Assembly (NCBI GenBank): GCA_963739335.1 | Contig: CAVUAC010000051.1 | Coordinates: 186,001-250,000 of the forward strand | Origin: UBA9647 sp963739335 | Lineage (GTDB): Bacteria > Bacteroidota > Ignavibacteria > UBA10030 | Length of the DNA stretch: 64,000 bases | Direction of reading: 5' to 3' | Shown here: piece by piece, positions 36,598 through 45,639 of the stretch | Numbering within the stretch: the first letter of the stretch is position 1 | Layout of the letters: each line of letters opens with the position of its first letter | Made by a program: the position numbers and the translations under genes | The notes under the pieces: model-generated | Seen by the model: the letters and a program-made list of their open reading frames with translations, nothing else | Databases searched by the model: none | Told to the model about the DNA's origin: nothing

Positions 36598-39174
36598 ATG
36601 ATCGGACAGACAATCTCCCACTATAAGATTCTCGAAAAGCTTGGCGAGGGCGGAATGGGCGTGGTGTACAAGGCCCAGGACACGAAGCTCCTTCGCCCCG
36701 TTGCACTCAAGTTTCTCTCGCCTGACATGACGCGCGACGAAGATGCCAAGAGGCGATTCATACAGGAAGCGCGGGCCGCATCAGCCCTCGATCACCCAAA
36801 CATTGCCATTGTGCATGAGATCAACGAGACGTCTGACGGCCATTCCTTCATCTGCATGGCGTACTATGAGGGACAGACGCTGAAAGCGAGAATGGCCAAG
36901 GGACCGATGAGTATTGAGGAAGCCACGCGCCTCGTTCTGCAGATCGCCAACGGGCTCCAGCGTGCACACGAATCCAAGATTGTTCACCGGGACATCAAGC
37001 CGGGAAACATCATCATTACCGGTCATGGAGATGTGAAGATCGTCGACTTCGGCCTAGCAAAACTCGCCGCCCAGACGAGGGATACGATGACGAAAATCAC
37101 CGGCGGCACGGCGGCCTATATGTCGCCGGAACAAATCACGGGCAACGAAGCTGATGCCCGCAGCGATCTGTTCTCGCTTGGTGTTGTTTTCTACGAAGCA
37201 GTGACCGGCCGACGACCGTTCATGGGGAACATGAGGCAGCGTTGTTCTATTCCATCGCGAACGTCGAGCCGGTTCCACCGACGGCCGTACGCGGCGACAT
37301 CCCGCAGCAGCTCGAAAAGATCATTCTCCGATTGCTCCAGAAAGATCCCAAGAACCGATACCAGTCCGCGGAAGACCTTCGCGAGGATCTGCGGCGGTTT
37401 CTCGGCGAGAGCCCCACGCCGCGTCCCGTCAGGCAGCTGCGGAAGGTTCTACACGGGAGGTTCTCAGTCCCGCTTATCGTCAGTGCGGCCATTGTCATTG
37501 GTGTCGCTATACTCTTTGCCAGCGGGATGCTCCAGCAATGGCTGGGAGGAACGCAACTGCCCGAGAAAAAGATTATCGGAGTCCTTCCGGCAACCCTCGC
37601 CGAAGGTGATTCATCAAAGATACCTCTTTGTGACGGCCTCCTTGCTACCATCACGAGCAGGCTTGTTCGGTTGTATGCTGTTCGTAGAGATTTATGTGTT
37701 GTGGAACCCAACGAGGCCCGCAAGTTTGCAACCGCAGGCGATGCGTATCGGCGATCGGGCATTACGATAGCCATCGAGACGCATTTTCAATGGAAGCAGA
37801 ACGAGCTTCAGACGATCATTTATTTGGTCGATGCCAAGAGTTCGGTCATTCTGGATTCCAGAATCCTCCACTCTCCACCGTACGTGTCATCTCAGTTGGA
37901 AAGCGATGTCATCGCGAAAATCGCCGAGATGATGAAGGTCGAAGTAAAATCGGCAGATTCTCCGCGTATTGAGCGCGGACGAGAGCGGAGACCAGAAAGC
38001 CTACGAGTTCTATCTTCTCGGGCGAGGCTACCTCTCGCGCTACGAAAGGCTTCAAAACATTGCGGCAGCAATCGATGCATTCGACAATGCGCTGAAGAAA
38101 GACTCCACGTATGCTCTTGCCTATGCGGGCCTCGGCGAAGCATACTGGCGAAGATACGAGGCAACGAGAGAGACCAAGTGGACTCAGCCAGCTGCAAACT
38201 TCTGTCAGCGCGCTCTCGAATTGGGCGATGCGCTGGCCCCTGTTCATGTGACGACGGGAATTATCCATGAGGGGAGCGGCCGATACGAGCAAGCCTTGCA
38301 GCAATTCATGCGAGCGCTGGCACTTGACTCGCTCAGCTCAGATGCAAACCGCGGACTCGCGAAAACCTATGAAGACTTGAACGACATTTCGAAAGCCGAG
38401 GAAACGTACGCGAGGGCAATCAAGCTGAACCCTGGTTATTGGGCTGGCTATAACGATCTCGGCGTGTTCTATCACAATCACGGGAATGACAAAAAGGCCG
38501 CGATGCAATTCGAGCGCATCATCGAACTCACGCCTGACAACTACAGGGCGTATAACAATCTCGGCGGAATCTATTTCTACCTGGAGCGATGGGATGATGC
38601 ACGGTTGATGTTCCAAAAGTCAATCGCGATCGAACCGAAAAACTTCCGCGCCTACTCTCAATTGGGGACACTCTGTTTCTACCAGGGACGCTTCAACGAA
38701 TCGGCCAAAGCTTATGAAAGCGCTCTCAAGATACAAGACACCGATTATCGGATGTGGGGATTCTTGGCATCCGCCTACCAATGGTCCGGGGCTGATGCGA
38801 ACAAAGTGAGGGAGTTTTTCCGGAAGGCAATAGCCGGTGCCGAACGGCAGCTCCAAGTCAATTCGCGCGATCCGGATGTTTTGTACAGACTTGCCGAGTA
38901 CCACGCTTATGCCGGCGACCGAAAGAAGGGGTTGGAACTGCTGCAGCAAGCATTACGGCAGGCACCCGAAGATGTCAGGCTGATGGGACGCGCTGGAATG
39001 GTTTACGAGGAGCTCGGCGATCGCTTGACCGCCTTGAAACTCATTGCAAAGGCAAAGCAGAAAGGCTTCTCTCTTACAGAAATCGACCATGATCCTGCGA
39101 TGAAGGCTCTGTGGGCCGATCCTCGATACGCAGTTATTCAAAAGGGAGAAATCCAGAAGGAGGACAAGAAGTAG
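36598..39174 (+). pseudogene. Ser/Thr protein kinase with TPR repeats, two frameshifts
   Basis: A homologue of the kinase at 28745, with a combined length of about 858 residues. The kinase part has GEGGMGVVY, Lys38, IVHRDIKPGN and IVDFGLAK. The reading frame breaks near 37230 in RRPFMG, where one G is missing from a G-run (a fifth G restores EHEAALFYSIAN). It breaks again near 37965-37975, where one base is extra, before SADESGDQKAYEFYLLGRG. A transmembrane helix lies at SVPLIVSAAIVIGVAILFA. TPR repeats fill the last 400 residues. The two shifts compensate, and the rest of the frame is clean, so sequencing error is as likely as decay. It is followed closely by the first of two small paralogous genes. 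Confidence 0.85.
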
Positions 39175-39202
39175 CAGTTTCTTTCAAGCCCAGGAGGAGT
39201 AT

Positions 39203-39511
39203 ATGGCCAGAAAAGACGTAGAGATCGACAGAAAAGACAGCAAGCCGCATATCCCTCAAGTGCGAATAGAGAAAACGCACGACAGCGCCCGGTGGTTTAT
39301 CAAGGGACGGAAAGAGTTCCGAATCTGGTTTCCGGACGAGTGGAACCCTCTCGATGCGGGCTCTAGTGTAAGCAAGAATGGGGAACTTGTGCGATCGATC
39401 AGCAAGAACGTCCCGAGGGGCTACAACAGCCACTATCACTACAGCATTTTCCTCATCAATAGCAAGGAGATGGTGGAAAGCGATTCGCCGCCGGAAATGG
39501 TGATCGAATAG
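39203..39511 (+). CDS. Small protein of unknown family, paralogue of the gene at 39833
   Basis: A 102-residue soluble protein without signal peptide. RWFIKGRKEFRIWFPDEWNP and the C-terminal SPPEMVIE are matched in the gene at 39833. The pattern of alternating hydrophobic residues suggests a small beta-sandwich. An AGGAGG site precedes the ATG. It lies 28 bases after the second kinase gene and is probably co-transcribed with it. Function unknown. Confidence 0.65.
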   Translation: MARKDVEIDRKDSKPHIPQVRIEKTHDSARWFIKGRKEFRIWFPDEWNPLDAGSSVSKNGELVRSISKNVPRGYNSHYHYSIFLINSKEMVESDSPPEMVIE

Positions 39512-39832
39512 CTGTTTTTTCTAATGAACATGTAGTAGCTTGCAAGGGGCAAAGGACTGGTCTATGCTCTTTTGCAGCTTTTTCTCGCTTGACCACTCGA
39601 ACGCCAAAATTGTTTTCAATCCCAGACTTCTATGAATTATCGCACTCTCTTGTTGGTCCTCGGTCTAATCCGAAGTCAAATGCACGCGGATCCGAGTTAC
39701 CTACGGCTTGCGACAAGGAGGCTCAGGCGACGGTAACATGCAGTAGACTCATGCTACGCTCAGCATGACCAATCAAGCAGCCAACACAATAATGAAGCGT
39801 CTTACATCCACCACAAACAAGGAGGATTCAAT
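39512..39832. other. Intergenic region, no supported gene
   Basis: About 320 bases between the two paralogous small genes. No coding frame, terminator or repeat was recognised. A promoter for the second gene may lie here. Confidence 0.5.
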
Positions 39833-40171
39833 ATGTCTACCATACCAAAGAAGCTTGCAAACCCTCAGGTCGATGCAAGAATCATCATCGTAAAAGGCGA
39901 CCGTGCGAACTGGTTCATCAAGCCGTTGAAAGTCCAGCCAGATACCAAGGTGACCTGGCGTTGCGGTTTGAACAGTTTTACTATCTGGTTCCCCAAAGAC
40001 AATAATCCCATTGCCAATGGCAATACCGAGATTTATGGCAAGAATGGAAAAGCGAGCGCTGTGGTAGGATCCAAGACGGGCACCTACTACTACGGCATAC
40101 ACGTTACAGATGAAGATGGCGTGGTTCATCTCGTGGAAGGCAATTCACCCCCCACCATGGTGATCGAGTAG
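39833..40171 (+). CDS. Small protein of unknown family, paralogue of the gene at 39203
   Basis: A 112-residue soluble protein. NWFIKPLKVQPDTKVTWRCG, FTIWFPKDNNP and the C-terminal NSPPTMVIE align with its neighbour at 39203. It has a short extra segment with a single cysteine and GTYYYGIHVTDEDG, reminiscent of the strand layout of cupredoxin-like folds, but the copper ligands are not evident. An AAGGAGG site precedes the ATG. Function unknown. Confidence 0.65.
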   Translation: MSTIPKKLANPQVDARIIIVKGDRANWFIKPLKVQPDTKVTWRCGLNSFTIWFPKDNNPIANGNTEIYGKNGKASAVVGSKTGTYYYGIHVTDEDGVVHLVEGNSPPTMVIE

Positions 40172-40244
40172 CGGAAGATTGGTCCGTCCAAGAAGATCCT
40201 TTCGCTTCTGACAGCGCAAATAGAGAAAAGGTCCTCTCCGATCT

Positions 40245-40560
40245 CTCGCGCCTATAACTATCAAGCGCTCATCATGGCCCAATTCTCTTTCTTTTTCAAT
40301 CAATCCTTCGCGGAGAATACAACAACGCCGAGAAGATCAAGAGTGTTTGCTCACCCGTGCTCGTCATCCATGGCATCGACGACAAGTTCGTCGATATTGA
40401 AAAGAACGGAGCCATTGTCTTCAATAACGCACCACCCCCGAAGCAATTCATTCGAGTGCTCGGCGTCGATCACTCTGATATTCCCGCGAAGCTGGGCGAA
40501 GATCGATACATCGTAGCAATCCGAGAGTACGTACCTGACCCCCATTCCTCCGATCTACTA
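40245..40560 (+). pseudogene. Alpha/beta hydrolase C-terminal fragment
   Basis: In one frame the sequence reads EYNNAEKIKSVCSPVLVIHG, then IDDKFVDIEKNGAIVFNNAP, then VLGVDHSDIPAKLGEDRYIV. This matches the last third of serine-aminopeptidase-type alpha/beta hydrolases, including the acidic (IDD) and histidine (DHSDI) members of the catalytic triad. The part with the nucleophile is missing and there is no start codon with a ribosome site, so it is a leftover of a deleted gene. Confidence 0.6.
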
Positions 40561-40689
40561 AAGAGGAAGAACAATCGTTCCGAATCTTGCTTGTTTGACG
40601 AGGAATCTTCATATTCCTTTCGTCATTCCAGGTCTATTGCATACCCACCAGCTTAGTTCCAGTCCCTATCGTTTACATCGGAGGACGCT

Positions 40690-42918
40690 ATGAGATTGGG
40701 CAGTTCCATTCTTGTGCTCACTATTTGTTTACCCCTTGCCTATGCGCAAAGCCAGAAAACTGATTGGGAAAGCACGTTCCGTGCAATCCCCACGGCTGAG
40801 CGTCAGCGCGAATACATGCAGCGTCTCTCCGCGCGGCCGCACCATGTAGGATCGGCGTATGACAAGGAGAACGCAGAATGGCTGGCATCCACATTCAAGC
40901 AATGGGGATTGAATGCTCGCATCGAATCCTTTACGGTCCTCTTCCCCACACCGAAAGAGCGTATCCTGGAACTCATCGAGCCGAAAGGATTCACGGCTGT
41001 CCTCCAGGAACCCGCTGTTGACGCTGACCCGACCTCCAATCAGCGCAATGAGCAGTTGCCAACGTACAATGCTTACTCGATTGACGGCGACGTTGCAGCT
41101 CCGCTCGTCTACGTGAACTACGGGGTCACGGAGGATTACGAACAATTGGACCGGCTCGGCATCTCTGTCAAAGGATGTATTGTCATTGCACGATATGGCG
41201 CGTCGTGGCGGGGCATCAAACCAAAACTTGCGGCAGAAAAGGGCGCAATCGGTTGTTTGATCTATTCCGACCCACGCGAAGATGGTTTTTACCAGGGTGA
41301 TGTGTTCCCGGGGGGACCATGGAGACCAAAGGACGGTGTTCAGCGCGGCAGCGTCATGGACATGCCGCTGTATCCTGGCGATCCCCTGACGCCAGGGATT
41401 GGTGCAACTGCTGACGCGAAGCGGCTGGCAATCAAAGAGGCAAAAACGCTCACGAAGATTCCCGTGCTCCCCATCTCGTACGCCGACGCCCAGCCCCTGC
41501 TTGCCGCACTGAACGGACCTGTCGCACCCGACGCTTGGCGAGGGTCGCTGCCGATCACGTACAAAATCGGTCCTGGTCAGGCGAAGGTCCACTTAAAGGT
41601 CAAGTCTAACTGGGACAGCAAGACGATCTACGACGTGATTGTCAGAATTCCCGGCTCAGTGTACCCGGACGAGTGGATTATTCGGGGCAATCATCATGAT
41701 GCGTGGGTCAATGGCGCGGAAGACCCAATCTCAGGGCTTGTAGCAGAGATGGAGGAGCTTCGTGGTTTGTCCGAACTCATGAAGAAGGGGTGGCAGCCCA
41801 AGCGTACGATCATCTACTGTGCATGGGACGGTGAAGAAGAGGGATTGCTTGGGTCCACCGAATGGGCTGAGACGCACGCAAACGAGCTAAAGCAAAAAGC
41901 TGTCATCTATATCAATTCTGACGGGAACGGCAGAGGTTTTCTGGGCGTCTCGGGTTCCCATTCGCTCGAGAAATTCATCAACGGTGTAGCGCGCAACATT
42001 GAGGACCCCGAGAAGAAGATCTCGGTCTGGAAACGCGCTCAACTCCTCCGCATCTCTACAGCGGCTTCACCGAAGGATCGGGAGGAAGCCCGCACGCGGG
42101 AGGATCTCCGCATCTGGGCCCTAGGCTCGGGATCCGACTACACTGCGTTTCTCGATCACCTCGGAATTGCCTCACTGAATCTTGGCTACGGCGGTGAAGA
42201 TGGCGGCGGTATCTATCACTCTATCTACGACGATTTCTACTGGTTTACGCATTTCTCGGACACAGACTTTTCCTACGGTCGCGCGCTTTCCCAGACTGTG
42301 GGGACGGCAGTCATCCGACTGGCGGATGCAGATATTCTCCCGTACGATTTCAGCAGTTTTGCAGAAACGCTCCGCCGGTATCTTGACGAACTGAAGAAAC
42401 AGCTGAGCGAGATGCAAGACCAGGTCAAAGAGCGCAATCGCGAAATTGCAGAAGGAGCCTTCTCAGCAACGGCTGATCCGAAGCGCACGTCTGTCCCTCC
42501 GACAACTGAAGAAGTGCCCCCGCACCTGAACTTCGCCCCTCTCGAGAACGCCATGGATGCGCTCTCACAAAGCGCCGAACACTATGAGCGAGCGATCAAG
42601 AAATCCTCAGGGATTTCCCCTTCGCTCTCAAAAGAAGTTCTCGGGGAAATCAACGGAAAGCTCATTCTTAGCGAGCGGATGCTCACGAGTCCGGATGGCT
42701 TGCCCGGGCGGCCCTGGTTCAAGCACCTGATCTACGCCCCCGGATTCTACACCGGGTATGACGTCAAGACGATTCCCGGTGTGCGCGAAGCCATCGAACA
42801 AAAGCGCTGGAAGGAAGCAGAATCGGAAATCGGGCGCGCCGCAACCGCGCTTCACAATGAGGCAAACCTCATTGAGTCTCTTGCACTCGACCTTGAAAAG
42901 GCGATGCCAGCCCGCTAA
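40690..42918 (+). CDS. M28-family carboxypeptidase (glutamate carboxypeptidase II-like)
   Basis: A 742-residue secreted zinc peptidase. The signal peptide ends at about residue 20 (LPLAYAQS). A protease-associated (PA) domain lies at about 110-270 (GCIVIARYGASWRGIKPKLA). The M28 catalytic domain follows, with metal ligands in GNHHDAWVNGAEDP, the Glu pair in WDGEEEGLLGS, Asp in INSDGNGRG and a late His in GGIYHSIYDDFYW. The C-terminal 150 residues form the transferrin-receptor-like dimerisation domain. The family removes C-terminal glutamate or other residues from peptides. A CGGAGGA site precedes the ATG. dedA follows after three bases. Confidence 0.93.
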   Translation: MRLGSSILVLTICLPLAYAQSQKTDWESTFRAIPTAERQREYMQRLSARPHHVGSAYDKENAEWLASTFKQWGLNARIESFTVLFPTPKERILELIEPKGFTAVLQEPAVDADPTSNQRNEQLPTYNAYSIDGDVAAPLVYVNYGVTEDYEQLDRLGISVKGCIVIARYGASWRGIKPKLAAEKGAIGCLIYSDPREDGFYQGDVFPGGPWRPKDGVQRGSVMDMPLYPGDPLTPGIGATADAKRLAIKEAKTLTKIPVLPISYADAQPLLAALNGPVAPDAWRGSLPITYKIGPGQAKVHLKVKSNWDSKTIYDVIVRIPGSVYPDEWIIRGNHHDAWVNGAEDPISGLVAEMEELRGLSELMKKGWQPKRTIIYCAWDGEEEGLLGSTEWAETHANELKQKAVIYINSDGNGRGFLGVSGSHSLEKFINGVARNIEDPEKKISVWKRAQLLRISTAASPKDREEARTREDLRIWALGSGSDYTAFLDHLGIASLNLGYGGEDGGGIYHSIYDDFYWFTHFSDTDFSYGRALSQTVGTAVIRLADADILPYDFSSFAETLRRYLDELKKQLSEMQDQVKERNREIAEGAFSATADPKRTSVPPTTEEVPPHLNFAPLENAMDALSQSAEHYERAIKKSSGISPSLSKEVLGEINGKLILSERMLTSPDGLPGRPWFKHLIYAPGFYTGYDVKTIPGVREAIEQKRWKEAESEIGRAATALHNEANLIESLALDLEKAMPAR

Positions 42919-42921
42919 CAT

Positions 42922-43521
42922 ATGCCACTCGAGACTTTTCAACACTGGGTTCACCTTTATGGGTATGGCGCCTTGTTCTTCTCTCTCGTCTTTGGGATCA
43001 TCGGCTTGCCCATCCCCGATGAATCTCTCCTGACGTTCTCGGGGTACCTCGTATCAACAGGTCAATTCAACTTCGCACCGACGTACTTCGTCGCAGCACT
43101 GGGAAGTCTCTCCGGCATCTCACTCAGTTACTGGATCGGACGTGCTGGCGGGTATCGCCTCATCCATCGCTATGGTCCCCGGTTTCATCTCACCGAGGAA
43201 CGGCTGCAGAAGGTTGCCCAGTGGTTTGGTCGTATCGGCAAGTGGACGCTGACAATTGGATATTTCATCCCCGGTGTACGACATTTTACGGCACTTGTCG
43301 CAGGCGCATCGAGAGTGCGCTATCCGGTTTTTGCAGCATTCGCATACTCCGGCGGCCTCATCTGGTCTTTCACATTTATCACGCTGGGCTGGTACCTGGG
43401 CAAAACCTGGTCCGAGAATTTCCACACGGGTTACCGTCTCCCTCTCGCTATCGCCGCTGCAGTTATCTTTCTTGCCATTGCCCTTGTGGTTTTCCTAAAG
43501 CACAGGAAGTCTCAATCCTGA
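42922..43521 (+). CDS. DedA-family membrane protein
   Basis: A 199-residue inner-membrane protein with four to five helices and the DedA (SNARE-associated/VTT) core: FGIIGLPIPDESLLTFSG near the start, GSLSGISLSYWIGRAGG in the middle, and FIPGVRHFTALVAGASRVRY with the conserved arginine-rich reentrant part. DedA proteins take part in lipid and undecaprenyl phosphate translocation. It is three bases downstream of the M28 peptidase gene and probably co-transcribed, and 22 bases upstream of the amidohydrolase. Confidence 0.93.
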   Translation: MPLETFQHWVHLYGYGALFFSLVFGIIGLPIPDESLLTFSGYLVSTGQFNFAPTYFVAALGSLSGISLSYWIGRAGGYRLIHRYGPRFHLTEERLQKVAQWFGRIGKWTLTIGYFIPGVRHFTALVAGASRVRYPVFAAFAYSGGLIWSFTFITLGWYLGKTWSENFHTGYRLPLAIAAAVIFLAIALVVFLKHRKSQS

Positions 43522-43543
43522 CTCACCCTTTCAAGGAGGAGAT

Positions 43544-44848
43544 ATGAAAACACTTACTATTGGTGCAATCTTGCTCGCCGCCGTGCAGCTTGGATTGGCA
43601 CAGACCTCGACCATTGCGATCAAGTGCGGGAAATTGATCGACGGGAAGTCTGACACACCGATGGAGAACGCTGTAATCCTTGTCGAGGGGAACAAGATCA
43701 AAGGGGTCGGAAAGGATGTTAAGATTCCAAACGGCGCAAAGGTCATTGATCTTTCGGGCGCAACCGTGCTGCCGGGACTCATCGATGCACACACCCATAT
43801 TCTTCTTCAGGGCGATATTACTTCCGAAGACTACGATGTACAGCTCCTGAAACAGTCCATCGCGTACCGGGCTTTGCGCGGCTCGCTTTCGTGTAAGCTC
43901 GCTCTTTTGAATGGATTTACCACCTTGCGCGATCTCGGCACCGAAGGAAGCATGTATGCAGATGTCGATTTAAAGAAAGCCATTAGCCGCGGCATCATTG
44001 ACGGTCCAAGACTCTTCATGGCAGGGCGGGCAATCAATTCCACAGGGCATTATCCGCTTTCGAACCGGGACTACACGTGGGAGTGGAAAGTCCCAAAAGG
44101 AGTCATTGAAGTCACAGGTGCAAACGAAGCAAGGCGCGCCGTGCGGGAAGAGATCTCCTACGGTGCCGACTGGGTTAAGGTATACGTCGACCGAAGCTAT
44201 TATCGCCTACCAGACGGCTCATTCCGCAGTCTGCAGAATTTTACGTCGGAGGAGCTGAGTGCCCTTGCCGATGAAGCTGCCATGCATCGCAAGAAGATGT
44301 CCGTCCACGCTGTGACGCGGGACGGAATCATCCCGGCGATCAAAGCTGGTGCTGCCTCCATTGAACACGGGTTCGGCATGGATGATGAATGCATCAAGCT
44401 GATGGTCGAAAAAGGCATTTACTGGTGCCCGACGATCTATGTGAATGTTTGGGTTGCCGAGGGCCGCGCCGCCGCGGGCAGCACCATTAATAAAGTATTC
44501 AGCGAGACTCTTCCAGCGACATTCAACAAGGCTCTCAAGGCCGGCGTGAAGATCGCCTTCGGCACGGATGCAGGCGGCTTCGATTGGACAGAAAATGAAG
44601 CGAAAGAGTTTTCCTACATGGTAAAATGGGGAATGACCCCGATGCAAGCAATCAAGGCGGCGACGATCGTTGCTGCTCAGTTGCTGGATATGAGCGGAAA
44701 AATCGGTGAGATTTCACCGGGAGCCTTCGCGGACATCGTCGCGGCGAAAGATGATCCGCTCAAGAATATCAGCGCCCTCGAGCACGTCGGCTTTGTGATG
44801 AAGGATGGGAATATCTATAAGAATTCGCTTGGGGGGAACAGTAGGTAG
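43544..44848 (+). CDS. Exported amidohydrolase (imidazolonepropionase-like)
   Basis: A 434-residue hydrolase with a signal peptide (TIGAILLAAVQLGLAQ). Metal ligands of the amidohydrolase superfamily are visible: DAHTHI near residue 84, Lys in YGADWVKVYVD, His in KMSVHAVTRDG and SIEHGFG, and Asp in IAFGTDAGG. This branch includes Xaa-Pro and Xaa-Arg dipeptidases as well as imidazolonepropionase-like proteins. Given its export and its place in an operon with an M28 peptidase, a dipeptidase role is a reasonable inference. GGAGGAG lies just before the ATG. Confidence 0.88.
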   Translation: MKTLTIGAILLAAVQLGLAQTSTIAIKCGKLIDGKSDTPMENAVILVEGNKIKGVGKDVKIPNGAKVIDLSGATVLPGLIDAHTHILLQGDITSEDYDVQLLKQSIAYRALRGSLSCKLALLNGFTTLRDLGTEGSMYADVDLKKAISRGIIDGPRLFMAGRAINSTGHYPLSNRDYTWEWKVPKGVIEVTGANEARRAVREEISYGADWVKVYVDRSYYRLPDGSFRSLQNFTSEELSALADEAAMHRKKMSVHAVTRDGIIPAIKAGAASIEHGFGMDDECIKLMVEKGIYWCPTIYVNVWVAEGRAAAGSTINKVFSETLPATFNKALKAGVKIAFGTDAGGFDWTENEAKEFSYMVKWGMTPMQAIKAATIVAAQLLDMSGKIGEISPGAFADIVAAKDDPLKNISALEHVGFVMKDGNIYKNSLGGNSR

Positions 44849-44960
44849 AATTCAGGAGTCAGAAGTCAGGAGTCAGAATTCGGGAGCAGTAGTCAACCCG
44901 CCGGACGACGCACTCAGTATTCTGCATTCTGAATTCTGTATTCTGTATTCTGACTTCTAA
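44849..44960. repeat. Degenerate tandem repeats forming a long hairpin
   Basis: Copies of GGAGTCAGAATTC-like units on the left face copies of ATTCTGTATTCTGACTTCT-like units on the right, across a GC-rich centre (about 44895-44915). The arms are inverted: AGAAGTCAG at left, CTGACTTCT at right. It lies between the amidohydrolase and HAD genes and may end transcription or be a genome-wide dispersed repeat. A weaker similar string (CTGACTGCTGTCTTCTGAAT) appears near 48390. Confidence 0.7.
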
Positions 44961-44974
44961 ACGCTGATCACTCT

Positions 44975-45613
44975 ATGATTCAAAATATCATCTTCGACGT
45001 CGATGGTACACTCGTCGACTCAAAGCGCGACATCGCCGCGGCACAGCACTGGGTGCTGCAACAGCTCGACGTTGAATCGTACACTCCAGAAGAGCTTTAT
45101 CCACTCATCGGAAAACCGCTTGCTGAGACGTTTACAGCACTTCTTCCGCCGGATCTGCATCGCCGCATACCGGAAGCGGCCGAGTTGTACAAGGCCTACT
45201 ATCCCCCGCATGCTTTCGACACGACGACTCTTTTTCCGGGCGTAAAAGAAACGCTGGAAACTCTGCGGACAAAGGGCATCCATCTTGCGACAGCGACGAC
45301 AAAGCTCACGCCAGGCACTCGCCGGGTGCTGCAGCATTTCGGCATTGCCGATCACTTCACACAAATCCAGGGAAGCGACAATATCCCGTTCAAACCCGAT
45401 CCATTTATCATCAACAAGATTCTCGAAGACCAGTCGTGGGGACGGAGCGAAACCCTGATGGTCGGGGACACCGATAACGACATTCACGCTGGCAAGCGCG
45501 CGAACATCATGACCTGCGGCGTGACCTACGGCTCACTCACAAGGGAACAAATCCTGAACCTCGACCCGGACTTCACCATTGATTCGCTTCCAGAATTGCT
45601 CGTCCACCTTTGA
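44975..45613 (+). CDS. HAD-family phosphatase (phosphoglycolate phosphatase-like)
   Basis: A 212-residue cytosolic hydrolase. The nucleophile motif FDVDGTLVDS is at residues 7-16, a Thr in ATATTKLTPG forms motif II, Lys is in PFKPDPFI, and GDTDNDIHAG is the acidic motif IV. The small helical cap lies between residues 17 and 80. It resembles Gph/PGP-type phosphatases; the substrate may be phosphoglycolate or another small phosphate ester. Its end overlaps a frame leading into the rhamnosidase gene, which follows after 26 bases. Confidence 0.85.
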   Translation: MIQNIIFDVDGTLVDSKRDIAAAQHWVLQQLDVESYTPEELYPLIGKPLAETFTALLPPDLHRRIPEAAELYKAYYPPHAFDTTTLFPGVKETLETLRTKGIHLATATTKLTPGTRRVLQHFGIADHFTQIQGSDNIPFKPDPFIINKILEDQSWGRSETLMVGDTDNDIHAGKRANIMTCGVTYGSLTREQILNLDPDFTIDSLPELLVHL

Positions 45614-45639
45614 TAAGATACGTGAAGGAGCATAACGAC

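Noticed and set aside
44849..44960. A second small CRISPR array
   Set aside because: Units are short, contiguous and inverted; there are no spacers of regular length.
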